Notes: generated from the letters alone by a model not told the origin. A stretch of DNA of 64,000 bases from Galeruca laticollis (GCA_963921935.1 OY998176.1:172728445-172792444); one strand, 5' to 3'; shown: positions 12,347 through 23,757, counted from the first letter of the stretch. Made by a program: numbers and translations.

Positions 12347-12460
12347 ATTTTCTGTTAATAAATAATTCCACAATATATTGAGAAAATGGTAGAAATTATA
12401 AAAAAATTGACAATTGTATCGATATTGCTATCATCGTCAGAATGACAGAAATTACCTAAT
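12347..12460 (-). repeat. Second copy of pogo/MITE end sequence
   Basis: AATAATTCCACAATATA, AAAAAATTGACAATTGT and CATCGTCAGAATGACAGAA occur in the same order as at 9100-9190, but the TAGTG tip is not recognisable. It is a diverged fragment of the same pogo-derived family in the same orientation. Confidence 0.55.
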
Positions 12461-12780
12461 TTTTGATAATTAGTTTTAGCTAGACGAAGAAGTGATCTAC
12501 CTTGTGATTGATTAATATACATGAATAGAAAAAAGCAGAAGATGTGATATTACAAATATTAAAGTTTAGATATTATTAGCCCTATGGATATATCCTGAAT
12601 CTCTTTTCCATTTGAGATCAGTATAACTGTGCAATGATATAGAAAACCAGGTAAACTATATCTGCTGATCTTTACAATTATCACTTAGGAACAGTTTGAA
12701 AGTGAAGAACTTCCTCGATTTATCTGTTTATTGACGACTGCATATTGTGGGTCTCTTAATAATTGTTGTCTGATTTCTAA

Positions 12781-13112
12781 CCATGGACGGCCAGGAAAAC
12801 GAATGAGGGGGTCCTAAGAACAATTAAAAGAGAACGCGAATTGCTGGAAACCATCCAGCGCAGAAAAACAGCATATCTAGGTCAAATAATAAGAATTGAA
12901 AGATACCAATTCCTACAATTAGTAATCGAGGAAAAGATTGAGGGGAGGAGAGGAGTCGGCAGGAAGAATGTGTCATGGCTCCGAAACGTGAGACAATGGA
13001 CAAAGCTGAGAACAGTAGAAGACCTATTCATCACCATCAGAAATAAAGAAGAGTGGGTACATGTGATCACAAACATCCATTAATGGATAACCAGTGGAAG
13101 AAGAAGAAGATT
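12781..13112 (+). mobile_element. 3' end of an RTE-like LINE
   Basis: From 12781 the frame reads NEGVLRTIKRERELLETI, RRKTAYLGQIIR, RYQFLQLVIEEKIEGRRG, VGRKNVSWLRNVRQWT and ends at 13083. This is the extreme C-terminal segment common to insect endonuclease-reverse transcriptase LINEs of RTE-like type. No RT core is present upstream, so it is a 5'-truncated insertion, as expected of target-primed LINE copies. A GAAGAAGAAGAAG tail follows at about 13097-13110, resembling the short simple-repeat tails of such elements. The frame itself is intact. Confidence 0.75.
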
Positions 13113-13171
13113 TCTTACTCTCCAATGAAATCCAGTTCTTGTTTCTTATTACAAATATGTAGTACTTCTAG

Positions 13172-13665
13172 TTATGCGTTAGGTGTCAAATAGATATTTT
13201 GCGTAGTGGGATTTATGGATATTTTTTTCTGTAAGTGTTCACTGTATCTAATTTCGAAAAGTCTAACGGTTTCACCCAAATAGACAGCATTACATTCTGG
13301 ACACTTGAGTTCATATATACCAAACTTCTTTGATGGCGATATTTTTGTTTTTACATTTAACAATATTGTACTCACAAAATTTTCTGTTTCAAAAGAAATT
13401 GTTGTATTTCTTGCTAAAGATATTATCTTTGAAATATTATTAGAAACATAACCTGCATATTAACTTTTTACTCTTTTTTATTAAGTAATTTATTTATTGT
13501 GTGTAATAGACCGTTGGATTTTGCTATTTGTCTAATTGTCTTAATTTCTCTATCAAAATTATATTTGTTCACAGGAACGGAGAATACTCTATTTATCATT
13601 GAATTATATGCTGCTAAATGCTGCATCAATTTTCTTTTCTTGATTAATTTCAGTATTTCATTCAT
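13172..13665 (-). pseudogene. RT linker and GIY-YIG domain of a third Penelope-type element
   Basis: The minus strand first encodes a linker (SMINRVFSVPVNKYNFDREI, ending IRQIAKSNG) like the segment between RT and endonuclease, then a GIY-YIG domain: FGIYELKCPECNAVYLGET with the helix RLFEIRYSEHL. The CPEC knuckle inside the GIY strand distinguishes it from both other Penelope families here. One frame break separates the two frames (13375-13468). No RT core is present. It is cut on the right by the (TA)n tract and the family-2 array. Confidence 0.7.
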
Positions 13666-13718
13666 TTTTACAAAATTGCTTCCATAATTTCATTGGTTAA
13701 TTTCAAAAAAATTTCATA

Positions 13719-13719
13719 C

Positions 13720-13790
<71 letters not shown>
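13719..13790. repeat. (TA)n microsatellite, left border of Penelope array
   Basis: About 70 bp of almost pure TA directly abut the 3' end of Penelope copy A. Confidence 0.95.
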
Positions 13791-13792
<2 letters not shown>

Positions 13793-14229
13793 AAACCACG
13801 AATATTGGGGTAACGGCAAGTTAATTTAAAAAAACTCTTGTTACTGTTTTTCTTCCAAGCTTTCGGAAACGTTTATTTCCATTATCAAGGATAAGTGAAT
13901 TGAGATTGTTATAAATTGGTAAATATAATTATATTTGAATTTTTTAAAAAAAATTTTTTCAATCATAAATCATTTTGACAGTTTCATGAATGTAAACATT
14001 TTCTTTTTATGTTAAAATGTTTTTGAAAACAAAAGAAGAAAATTGGTTATATTTGTAATATAGGTTATTAGTTATTCAAATATTCTTCTAATATTATATA
14101 AAATTCAACCTCAAATTATTATAGATGTCATCATGTCATCTTAATAATTTAAAAGTATTGAAAACATTTTTAAAATCATTTACCTAAAATAAAATTATTT
14201 CTAAAAATCATCAAATAAGAATTTGAAAT
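13791..14229 (-). other. 3' terminal repeat (pLTR) of Penelope copy A
   Basis: Same sequence as the inter-copy regions at 16687-17179 and 19513-20005, truncated at the outer end by (TA)n. It contains the hammerhead-like motif at 13857-13890. Confidence 0.7.
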
Positions 14230-16686
14230 TTAGTTATTTTTATTATCAATTGTTAGTAGATAATAATAAATATCACTCAGATTATTATGGTCAATTTTTT
14301 TGTTGATAGTATTAGGTTCTTGAAATATATGAGCCATTTCTAAGAAAAGTCTTTTTTTGGTATTTGGTTGTATGTCCAAAATATTAACAGATTCAAAATC
14401 CATAAAGTGATCATTATCAATTACATGTTCAGATAAAGCACATCTTTCAGGATGTAACTTACAATCGCTCTTATGGAGACTTATACGGTTCTTTAATTTC
14501 TGACCAGTGTGACCAACATATTTTTTATCACAATTTTTGCATGGAATAGAATATATTACATTTGAAAGATTAAGAATTGAAGTTTTGTCTTTCAAATTAG
14601 TGAAAATAGATTTTATGGTTAAACATGTTTTATCGGCAATTCTAATGTTGTCCATTGGTTTAAAAATCCTACTCAACTGTGGTGTTATTTCTTTAATATA
14701 TGGTAAAGATACATAATAATTTATATTATCTGATTGGTCGTTTCTAATATTAATGTCTGCAATGTCTATAGTTGGAAAATAATTAAATAGTATGTTTTAA
14801 CTAATTTATTTGGATACCCATTATCCAAAAATAGATGATATAAAGTTTTTAAGTTCTTTTCATGAAAAATAGGATCTGATATTTTGGTTATTCTATTTCT
14901 CATTTGTTTAATTAAGTTAATTTTCATTGAATATTTATGGTAAGACCAATAGTTCATGAATCTTCCTGAGCTAATTGGTTTTCTGTACCAATCAATAGAC
15001 AATGTGTTATCATTATTTCTTATAAATGTTGTGTCTAGAAATGGTACACTTTGATTACTGTCTTCTTTTTCCATTGTAAATTTTATATATGCATCATAGT
15101 TAATGAATATTGAAAGAACTTCATCTAAATTAGTTTTTGGTAATGCTAAAATAATATCATCAACGTATTTTTTTAAGAAAATTATTTTAAATGGTAACAA
15201 TGGTATAATTGTATCCAATAAATTATCCATTGCATAACAAGATATAATGGGAGAAATTGTAGCTCCCATTGGAGTACCAAAAGTTTGTTTATATATTTTA
15301 TCGTTAAATGTGAAATAGGTATTTTCAAACAGGAATGTAATAATTTCTTGGAAATATTTTTAAGATATTTTACAATATTCACTGATTTCATTCCATTTTT
15401 TATCAATTGCTCTTAAAGCAAATTCTAAATATACATTACTGAATAAGGAAACAACATCTGAACTGCAAATTACATGATTATCGGGTAATTGAAATTTGTT
15501 AAATTGATTAAAAACTTCAAATGAATCTGTAATGTAATATTCTGTATTTAAATTATATGCCTTTGTTAAAATATCGGTGATATTATGAACCTAATAAATT
15601 GGTTGGTGTACCTATAGAAGCTACAATGGGTCTAATTGATAATATCGGTTTATGAATTTTGGGAAGGCCATAGAGTCTAGCAGGAATTCCATTATAACAA
15701 GTAAGTCTATCTTTCGTAATTTTATCTATTTGTTTTGCATTAAACCATTTTTTAATTATAGTGTTACATTTATTCTGAATTGTTAGTGTAGGATCTTTGT
15801 TTAGTACGATATAAGAAGAATTACTATCTAGAATTTCTGTAGATAGCTCAATATAGTTTTCTTCAAACATAATAACAGTGCAGTTACCTTCATCACTGTT
15901 AATTACAATTATATTTGAGTTCATCTTCAAAAATTCTCCTGTTTTATAGTATAAATTACGAAAGAATAAATTATTTGGTTTTTGGTATATTTGATTTATA
16001 ATTATATTTGTTGATTTTGCTATTAATGTTTTTTTCAAATGGTGGTCTGAAGTTTGTGATGTAATATATTCAACATCTGCTAGTAAATGTTTTATTTGAA
16101 TATCTTTTCCTAGAATTGGCTCTATACTAAATTTAGGACCTAATGATGAAAAACATAAAATGTCATTTGGAATATCAATGTTAGTAAGGTTTTTTATCCA
16201 TTTAGGGCTTGTATTTAGTTTTATTCCAAATTCTTTCTCTCTAAGTTTATTTAATTTGTTAATGTTCTTATTTTTTAATGAATAAAAAATGTTATTATAG
16301 GTTTTTGTTTGACGAAATGAAAAATTATTAAAAATATACTCTGAAGTTGATTGTATGATTTAAGTTTTTAAAAAATTCAAATTATGTTCAAGATTTACAA
16401 TAGTTTTTTGATTATTGGATATTTCAATATTAATGATTTTATGTCCTAACCTTAATAAAAAACTGGTATTCCTCTTCACATGGATATTTTGTCGATGTAA
16501 AAGGTCAGTCAATGGAACAGTGGCATCATGAATGTGATTTGCTGTGAATCCTTCTCTTCTACATTTAAGTAAGAAACATCTTCTATTATATTCTTTCGCT
16601 AGTTTCATTTTAGTTTTTGACCAATTCTTTAATGATTGAACTGCATATTTACCATATTGTTCATATATGTTCTTGTAAAACCCCAT
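14230..16686 (-). pseudogene. Penelope RT/GIY-YIG polyprotein, copy A (frameshifted)
   Basis: It starts at MGFYKNIYEQYG as in copy D and ends at the same stop. Frame order: N-terminal 108 codons to a TAA at 16360, N-terminal RT part (16038-15583), palm (15406-15182), YVDD region (15269-14766), endonuclease (14676-14230). Single-base differences from copy D cause the breaks: an extra base near 15585 (TTCATAATATC against TTCATATATC), one near 15360, and one near 14800. Catalytic YVDD and the GIY-YIG pair are preserved. It is a recent pseudogene of the same family. Confidence 0.85.
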
Positions 16687-17179
16687 TATCTACAACTATG
16701 TAGGAGATAGTCTTTGCCGACTAATTAGGTATAAAACCACGAATATTGGGGTAACGGCAAGTTAATTTAAAGAAAACTCTTGTTACTGTTTTTCTTCCAA
16801 GCTTTCGGAAACGTTTATTTCCATTATTAAGGATAAGTAAATTGAGATTGTTATAAATTGGTAAATAAAATTATATTTGAATTTTTTAAAAAAAATATTT
16901 TCAATCATAAATCATTTTGACATTTTGACAGATTCATGAATGTAAACATTTTCTTTATATGTTAAAATGTTTTTGAAAACAAAAGAAGAAAATTGGTTAT
17001 ATTTGTAATATAGGTTATTAGTTATTCAAATATTCTTCTTTTATTATATAAAATTCAACCTCAAATTATTATAGATGTCATCATGTCATCTTAATAATTT
17101 AAAAGTATTGAAAACATTTTTAAAATCATTTACCTAAAATAAAATTATTTCTAAAAATCATCAAATAAGAATTTGAAAT
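16687..17179 (-). other. Penelope inter-copy pseudo-LTR between copies B and A
   Basis: 493 nt separate the stop of copy B from the start of copy A. It serves at once as 3' UTR of B and as 5' region of A, the usual Penelope arrangement in which a partial upstream copy supplies the promoter region. It carries a hammerhead-like motif at 16801-16831 and the block AACTTGCCGTTACCCC on the minus strand. Confidence 0.7.
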
Positions 17180-18511
17180 TTAGTTATTTTTATTATCAAT
17201 TGTTAGTAGATAATAATAAATATCACTCAGATTATTATGGTCACTTTTTTTGTTGATAGTATTAGGTTCTTGAAATATATGAGCCATCTCTAAGAAAAGT
17301 CTTTTTTTGGTATTCGGTTGTATGTCCAAAATATTAACAGGTTCAAAATCCATAAAGTGAGCATTATCAATTACATGTTCAGATAAAGCACATCTTTCAG
17401 GATGTAACTCACAATCGCTCTTATGGAGACTTATACGGTTCTTTAATTTCTGACCAGTGTGACCAACATATTTTTTATCACAATTTTTGCATGGAATAGA
17501 ATATATTATATTTGAAAGATTAAAAATTGGAATTTTGTCTTTCAAATTAGTGAAAATAGATTTTATGGTTAAGCATGTTTTATTGGCAATTCTAATGTTG
17601 TCCATTGGTTTAAAAATCCTACTCAACTGTGGTGTTATTTCTTTAATATATGGTAAAGATACATAATAATTTATATTATCTGATTGGTTGTTTCTAATAT
17701 TAATGTCTGCAATGTCTATAGTTGGAGAATAATTAAATAGTATGTTTTTAACTAATTTATTTGGATAACCATTATCCAAAAATAGATGATATAAAGTTTT
17801 TAAGTTCTTTTCATGAAAAATAGGATCTGATATTTTGGTTATTCTATTTCTCATTTGTTTAATTAGGTTAATTTTCATTGAATATTTATGGTAAGACCAA
17901 TAGTTCATGAATCTTCCTGAGCTAATTGGTTTTCTGTACCAATCAATAGACAATGTGTTATCATTATTTCTTATAAATGTTGTGTCTAGAAATGGTACAC
18001 TTTGATTACTGTCTTCTTTTTCCATTGTGAATTTTATATATGGATCGTAGTTATTGAATATTGAAAGAACTTCATCTAAATTAGTTTTTGGTAATGCTAA
18101 AATAATACCATCAACGTATTTTTTTAAGAAAATTATTTTAAATGGTAACAATGGTATAATTGTATCCAATAAATTATCTATTGCATAACAAGATATAATG
18201 GGAGAAATTGTAGCTCCCATTGGAGTACCAAAAGTTTGTTTATATATTTTATCGTTAAATGTAAAATAGGTATTTTCAAACAGGAATGTAATAATTTCTT
18301 GGAAATATTTTTTAGATATTTTACAATATTCACTGATTTCATTCCATTTTTTATCAATTGCTCTTAAAGCAAATTCTAAATATACATTACTGAATAAGGA
18401 AACAACATCTAAACTGCAAATTACATGATTATCAGGTAATTGAAATTTGTTAAATTGATTAAAAACTTCAAATGAATCTTTAATGTAATATTCTGTATTT
18501 AAATTATAATG
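17180..18511 (-). CDS. Penelope RT/GIY-YIG fragment, copy B (5'-truncated, open frame)
   Basis: The frame is open from the truncation point to the stop and begins in the RT after the fingers (NLNTEYYIKDSFEVFNQF). Motif A (SLDVVSLFSN), motif B (GTPMGATISP), catalytic box (KKYVDGI, with the second aspartate of YVDD changed to glycine), FLDT, and the GIY-YIG domain (NIIYSIPCKNC, KKYVGHTGQK) are present. The YVDG change should kill the polymerase while the endonuclease looks intact. The apparent start at 18535 is borrowed from copy C sequence across the junction and is not meaningful. Confidence 0.8.
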   Translation of the reverse strand, partial: HYNLNTEYYIKDSFEVFNQFNKFQLPDNHVICSLDVVSLFSNVYLEFALRAIDKKWNEISEYCKISKKYFQEIITFLFENTYFTFNDKIYKQTFGTPMGATISPIISCYAIDNLLDTIIPLLPFKIIFLKKYVDGIILALPKTNLDEVLSIFNNYDPYIKFTMEKEDSNQSVPFLDTTFIRNNDNTLSIDWYRKPISSGRFMNYWSYHKYSMKINLIKQMRNRITKISDPIFHEKNLKTLYHLFLDNGYPNKLVKNILFNYSPTIDIADINIRNNQSDNINYYVSLPYIKEITPQLSRIFKPMDNIRIANKTCLTIKSIFTNLKDKIPIFNLSNIIYSIPCKNCDKKYVGHTGQKLKNRISLHKSDCELHPERCALSEHVIDNAHFMDFEPVNILDIQPNTKKRLFLEMAHIFQEPNTINKKSDHNNLSDIYYYLLTIDNKNN

Positions 18512-19512
18512 CAATGGATAATTTATTGGATACAATTATACCATTGTTACCATTTAAAATAATTTTCTTAAAAAAATACGTTGATGATAATATTTTAGCA
18601 TTACCAAAAACTAATTTAGATGAAGTTCTTTCAATATTCAATAACTATGATCCATATATAAAATGTACAATGGAAGAAGACAGTAATCAAAGTGTACCAT
18701 TTCTAGACACAACATTTATAAGAAATAATGATAACACATTGTCTATTGATTGGTACGGAAAACCAATTAGCTCAGGAAGATTCATGAACTATTGGTCTTA
18801 CCATAAATATTCAATGAAAATTAACTTAATTAAACAAATGAGAAATAGAATAACCAAAATATCAGATCCTATTTTTCATGAAAAGAACTTAAAAACTTTA
18901 TATCATCTATTTTTGTATAATGGTTATCCAAATAAATTAGTTAAAAACATACTATTCAATTATTCTCCAACTATAGACATTGCAGACATTAATATCAGAA
19001 ACGACCAATCATATAATATAAATTATTTTGTATCTTTACCATATATTAAAGAAATAACACCACAGTTGAGTAGGATTTTTAAACCAATGGACAACATTAG
19101 AATTGCCAATAAAATATGCTTAACCATAAAATCTATTTTCACTAATTTGAAAGACAGAACTTCAATTCTTAATTTTTCGAATGTAATATATTCCATTCCA
19201 TGCAAAAATTGTGATATAAAATATGTTGGTCACACTGGTCAGAAATTAAAGAACCGTATAAGTCTCCATAAGAGCGATTGTAAGTTACATCCTGAAAGAT
19301 GTGCTTTATCTGAACATGTAATTGATAATGATCACTTTATGGATTTTGAATCTGTTAATATTTTGGACATACAACCAAATACCAAAAAAAGACTTTTTTT
19401 AGTAATGGCTCATATATTTCAAGAACCTAATACTATCAACAAAAAAAGTGATCATAATAATCTGAGTGATATTTATTATTATCTACCAACAATTGATAAT
19501 AAAAATAACTAA
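18512..19512 (+). CDS. Penelope RT C-terminal half and GIY-YIG, copy C (5'-truncated, open frame)
   Basis: It begins at AMDNLLDTI, just before the catalytic box, which reads KKYVDDNILALP (intact YVDD). It then has FLDTTFIRNND, the linker, and a GIY-YIG domain (NVIYSIPCKNC, IKYVGHTGQK) to the stop. No motif A or B is present, so no RT activity is possible; an endonuclease-only protein could in principle be made. One codon is missing compared with D (MEEDSN against MEKEDSN). Confidence 0.8.
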
Positions 19513-20005
19513 ATTTCAAATTCTTATTTGATGATTTTTAGAAATAATTTTATTTTAGGTGAATGATTTTAAAAATGTTTTCAATACTTTTGAATTATTA
19601 AGATGACATGATGACATCTATAATAATTTGAGGTTGAATTTTATATAATAAAAGAAGAATATTTGAATAACTAATAACCTATATTACAAATATAACCAAT
19701 TTTCTTCTTTTGTTTTCAAAAACATTTTAACATATAAAGAAAATGTTTACATTCATGAATCTGTCAAAATGTCAAAATGATTTATGATTGGAAAAATTTT
19801 TTTTGAAAAATTCAAATATAATTATATTTGCCAATTTATAACAATCTCAATTTACTTATCCTTGATAATGGAAATAAACGTTTCCGAAAGCTTGGAAGAA
19901 AAACAGTAACAAGAGTTTTCTTTAAATTAACTTGCCGTTACCCCAATATTCGTGGTTTTATACCTAATTAGTCGGCAAAGACTATCTCCTACATAGTTGT
20001 AGATA
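19513..20005 (+). other. Penelope inter-copy pseudo-LTR between copies C and D
   Basis: 493 nt, mirror counterpart of 16687-17179. It contains the hammerhead-like motif at 19861-19895 and the start region of copy D. As the upstream repeat of the only near-intact copy, it is the most likely place for that copy's promoter, though I see no decisive TATA/Inr pattern. Confidence 0.7.
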
Positions 20006-22462
20006 ATGGGGTTTTACAAGAACATATATGAACAATATGGTAAATACGCAGTTCAATCATTAAAGAATTGGTCAAAAACTAAAATGAAACTAGCGAAAGA
20101 ATATAATAGAAGATGTATCTTACTTAAATGTAGAAGAGAAAGTATCACACCAAATCACATTCATGATGCCACTGTTCCATTGACTGACCTTTTACATCGA
20201 CAAAATATCCATGTGAAGAGGAATACCAGTTTTTTATTAAGGTTAGGACATAAAATCATTAATATTGAAATATCCAATAATCAAAAAACTTTTGTAAATC
20301 TTGAACATAATTTGAATTTTTTAAAAACTTAAATCATACAATCAACTTCAGAGTATATTTTTAATAATTTTTCATTTCGTCAAACCAAAACCTATAATAA
20401 CATTTTTTATTCAATAAAAAATAAGAACATTAACAAATTAAATAAACTTAGAGAGAAAGAATTAGAAATAAAACTAAATACAAGCCCTAAATGGATAAAA
20501 AACCTTACTAACATTGATATTCCAAATGACATTTTAAGTTTTTTATCATTAGGTCCTAAATTTAGTATAGAGCCAATTCTAGGACAAGATATTCAAATAA
20601 AACATTTACCAGCAGATGTTGAATATATTACATCACAAACTTCAGACGACCATTTGAAAATCACATTAATAGCAAAATCAACAAATATAATTACAAATCA
20701 AATAAACCAAAAACCAAATAATTTATTCTTTCGTAATTTATACTATAAAACAAGAGAATTTTTGAAGATGAACTCAAATATAATTGCAACTAACAGTGAT
20801 AAAGGTAACTGCACTGTTATTATGTTTAAAGAAAACTATATTGAGCTATCTACAGAAATTCTAGATATTAATTCTTCTTATATCGTACTAAACAAAGATC
20901 CTACACTAACAATTCAGAGTAAATGTAACACTATAATTAAAAAATTGTTCAATGCAAAACAAATAGATAAAATTACGAAAGATAGACTTACTTGTTATAA
21001 TGGAATTCCTGCTAAATTCTATGGCCTTCCCAAAATTCATAAACCGATATTATTAATTAGACCCATTGTAGCTTCTATAGGTACTCCAACCAATTTATTA
21101 GGTTCATATATCACCGATATTTTAACAAAGGCATATAATTTAAATACAGAATATTACATTAAAGATTCATTTGAAGTTTTTAATCAATTTAACAAATTTC
21201 AATTACCTGATAATCATGTAATTTGCAGTTTAGATGTTGTTTCCTTATTCAGTAATGTATATTTAGAATTTGCTTTAAGAGCAATTGATAAAAAATGGAA
21301 TGAAATCAGTGAATGTTGTAAAATATCTAAAAAATATTTCCAAGAAATTATTACATTCCTGTTCGAAAATACCTATTTTACATTTAACGATAAAATATAT
21401 AAACAAACTTTTGGTACTCCAATTGGAGCTACAATTTCTCCCATTATATCTCGTTATGCAATGGATAATTTATTGGATACAATTATACCATTGTTACCAT
21501 TTAAAATAATTTTCTTGAAAAAATACGTTGATGATATTATTTTAGCATTACCAAAAACTAATTTAGATGAAGTTCTTTCAATATTCAATAACTACGATCC
21601 ATATATAAAATTTACAATGGAAAAAGAAGACAGTAATAAAAGTGTACCATTTCTAGACACAACATTTATAAGAAATAATGATAACACATTGTCTATTGAT
21701 TGGTACAGAAAACCAATTAGCTCAGGAAGATTCATGAACTATTGGTCTTACCATAAATATTCAATGAAAATTAACTTAATTAAACAAATGAGAAATGTAA
21801 TAACCAAAATATCAGATCCTATTTTTCATGAAAAGAACTTAAAAACTTTATATCATCTATTTTTGGATAATGGTTATCCAAATAAATCAGTTGAAATTAT
21901 ACTATTTAATTATTCTCCAACTATAGACATTGCAGACATTAATATTAGAAACGACCAATCAGATAATATAAATTATTATTTATCTTTACCATATATTAAA
22001 GAAATAACACCACAGTTGAGTAGGATTTTTAAACCAATGGACAACATTAGAATTGCCAATAAAACATGCTTAACCATAAAATCTATTTTCACTAATTTGA
22101 AAGACAGAACTTCAATTCTTAATCTTTCGAATGTAATATATTCCATTCCATGCAAAAATTGTGATAAAAAATATGTTGGTCACACTGGTCAGAAATTAAA
22201 GAACCGTATAAGTCTCCATAAGAGCGATTGTAAGTTACATCCTGAAAGATGTGCTTTATCTGAACATGTAATTGATAATGATCACTTTATGGATTTTGAA
22301 TCTGTTAACATTTTGGACATACAACCAAATACCAAAAAAATACTTTTCTTAGAAATGGCTCATTTATTTCAAGAACCTAATACTATCAACAAAAAAAGTG
22401 ACCATAATAATCTGAGTGATATTTATTATTATCTACTAACAATTGATAATAAAAATAACTAA
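20006..22462 (+). CDS. Penelope-like reverse transcriptase/GIY-YIG endonuclease, copy D (near intact)
   Basis: One reading frame runs 818 codons from ATG at 20006 to TAA at 22460, interrupted only by an in-frame TAA at 20330 (codon 109). Domains: a basic N-terminal region (1-108), RT fingers with GLPKIHKP, motif A SLDVVSLFSN (about residue 408), motif B GTPIGATISP, catalytic KKYVDDIILALP (YVDD at about 507), FLDTTFIRNND, then the GIY-YIG endonuclease with VIYSIPCKNC (about 710) and KYVGHTGQKLKNRI (about 723), and a C-terminal acidic helix with LFLEMAHLFQEP. The product would copy its RNA at a nick made by its own endonuclease. Downstream of the internal stop there is no ATG before the RT; the first TTG is at 20654. 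Expression would need readthrough or re-initiation unless the stop is a dead mutation. Confidence 0.9.
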
Positions 22463-22942
22463 ATTTCAAATTCTTATTTGATGGATTTTAGGAATAATTT
22501 TATTTCAGGTAAATGATTTTAAAAATGTTTTCAATACTTTTAAATTATTAAGATGACATGATGACATCTATAATAATTTGAGGCTGAATTTTATATAATG
22601 AAAGAAGAATATTTGAATAACTAATAACCTATATTACAAATATAACCAATTCTCTTCTTTTGTTTTCAAAAACATTTTAACATATAAAGAAAATGTTTAC
22701 ATTCATGAATCTGTCAAAATGTCAAAATGATTTATGATTGAAAAAAATTTTTTTAAAAAATTCAAATATAATCATATTTACCAATTTATAACAATCTCAA
22801 TTTACTTATCCTTGATAATGGAAATAAACGTTTCCGAAAGCTTGGAAGAAAACAGTAACAAGAGTTTTCTTTAAATTAACTTGCCGTTACCCCAATATTC
22901 GTGGTTTTATACCTAATTAGTCGGCAAAGACTATCTCCTACA

Positions 22943-22944
<2 letters not shown>
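22463..22944 (+). other. 3' terminal repeat (pLTR) of Penelope copy D
   Basis: Matches 19513-20005 and extends through CTATCTCCTACATA before running into (TA)n. This is about 36 nt further than copy A on the other side. Confidence 0.7.
22811..22845 (+). other. Hammerhead-ribozyme-like motif (degenerate), Penelope family 2
   Basis: CTTGATAAT, then a GGAAA/TTTCC hairpin (loop TAAACG), then GAAAGC. The order and the stem II fit a hammerhead core, but C3 and G8 of CUGANGA are T and A. The same motif is present in all four copies (13857-13890, 16801-16831, 19861-19895). Confidence 0.35.
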
Positions 22945-23006
<62 letters not shown>

Positions 23007-23014
23007 AATATATA
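22942..23014. repeat. (TA)n microsatellite, right border of Penelope array
   Basis: Nearly pure TA for about 70 bp, directly after the 3' end of copy D and followed by the short dispersed repeat array. Confidence 0.95.
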
Positions 23015-23025
23015 TACAGATGTAC

Positions 23026-23245
23026 GAATAGTGCGTGACATATGAACAATAAGCAACGAATAGATTAGTGGGTATTGCACGCAAATAGAAGAAGGGGCTA
23101 CTGAAAAGAGTGGTAACCGCAGACATGCATGTTTCTAGCTCATTAGCCGTCATCGGTACGGTACAACCAAGGAAAGATGTGAAACATGAGAGCAAAGGTG
23201 TTGAATGAAACATGAGAAAATATAACAGAATTCTGCAGGATAGTC
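23026..23245 (-). repeat. Short dispersed repeat, copy 1
   Basis: About 220 bp, marked by ACATGCATGT, GGTTACCACTC and CGTACCGATGACGGC on the opposite strand. It forms an almost perfect inverted pair with copy 2. The family is unknown to me. Confidence 0.8.
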
Positions 23246-23432
23246 AACACCTTCGCTCTCATGTTTCACATCTTTTCTTGGTTGTACCGTACCGATGACG
23301 GCTAATGAGCTAGAAACATGCATGTCTGCGGTTACCACTCTTTTCAGTAGCCCCTTCTCCTATTTGCGTGCAATACCCACTAATCTATTCGTTGCTTATT
23401 GTTCATATGTCACGCACTATTCGTACATCTTG
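23246..23432 (+). repeat. Short dispersed repeat, copy 2 (inverted to copy 1)
   Basis: Begins AACACCTTCGCTCTCATG and ends CACTATTCGTACATC. Copies 1 and 2 could fold into a hairpin with about 185-bp arms and essentially no loop. Confidence 0.8.
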
Positions 23433-23439
23433 TTATTAT

Positions 23440-23750
23440 TTCATTAATCTGGGTCGGAAGTTTCAGACGGGAGTGTTATATGCACCTCCGTGTCTATGTT
23501 GGTTGTTGTCTCGAGTATTCGAGATCTTCTAATATTACTGACACAAATGTTGTGTTTGACTATCCTGCTGAATTCTGTTATATTTTCTCATGTTTCATTC
23601 AACACCTTTGCTCTCATGTTTCACATATTTTCTTGGTTGTACCGTACCGATGACGGCTAATGAGCTAGAAACATGCATGTCTGCGGTTACCACTCTTTTC
23701 AGTAGCCCCTTCTTCTATTTGCGTGCAATACCCACTAATCTATTCGTTGC

Positions 23751-23757
<7 letters not shown>
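23440..23757 (+). repeat. Short dispersed repeat, copy 3 (longest upstream part)
   Basis: Same orientation as copy 2. It extends about 140 bp further upstream (CACCTCCGTGTCTATGTTGG onward) and ends at the (TA)n tract in CGTTGCTTATT. Confidence 0.75.

Larger units (their letters stand above)
13791..22944. mobile_element. Mirror-image array of four Penelope-like copies (family 2: A, B leftward; C, D rightward)
   Basis: Two canonical Penelope tandem units face away from each other. Leftward: truncated copy B feeds into full copy A. Rightward: truncated copy C feeds into full copy D. The two inner truncation points meet at 18511/18512. Both full copies have a 2457-nt start-to-stop span, and both 493-nt inter-copy regions have the same length. 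(TA)n lies at both outer borders. By eye the copies are about 95-98% identical. Confidence 0.85.

Noticed and set aside
13791..22944. CRISPR or other direct-repeat array
   Set aside because: Repeats are kilobase-sized retroelement copies; no short regular repeats with unique spacers anywhere in the window.
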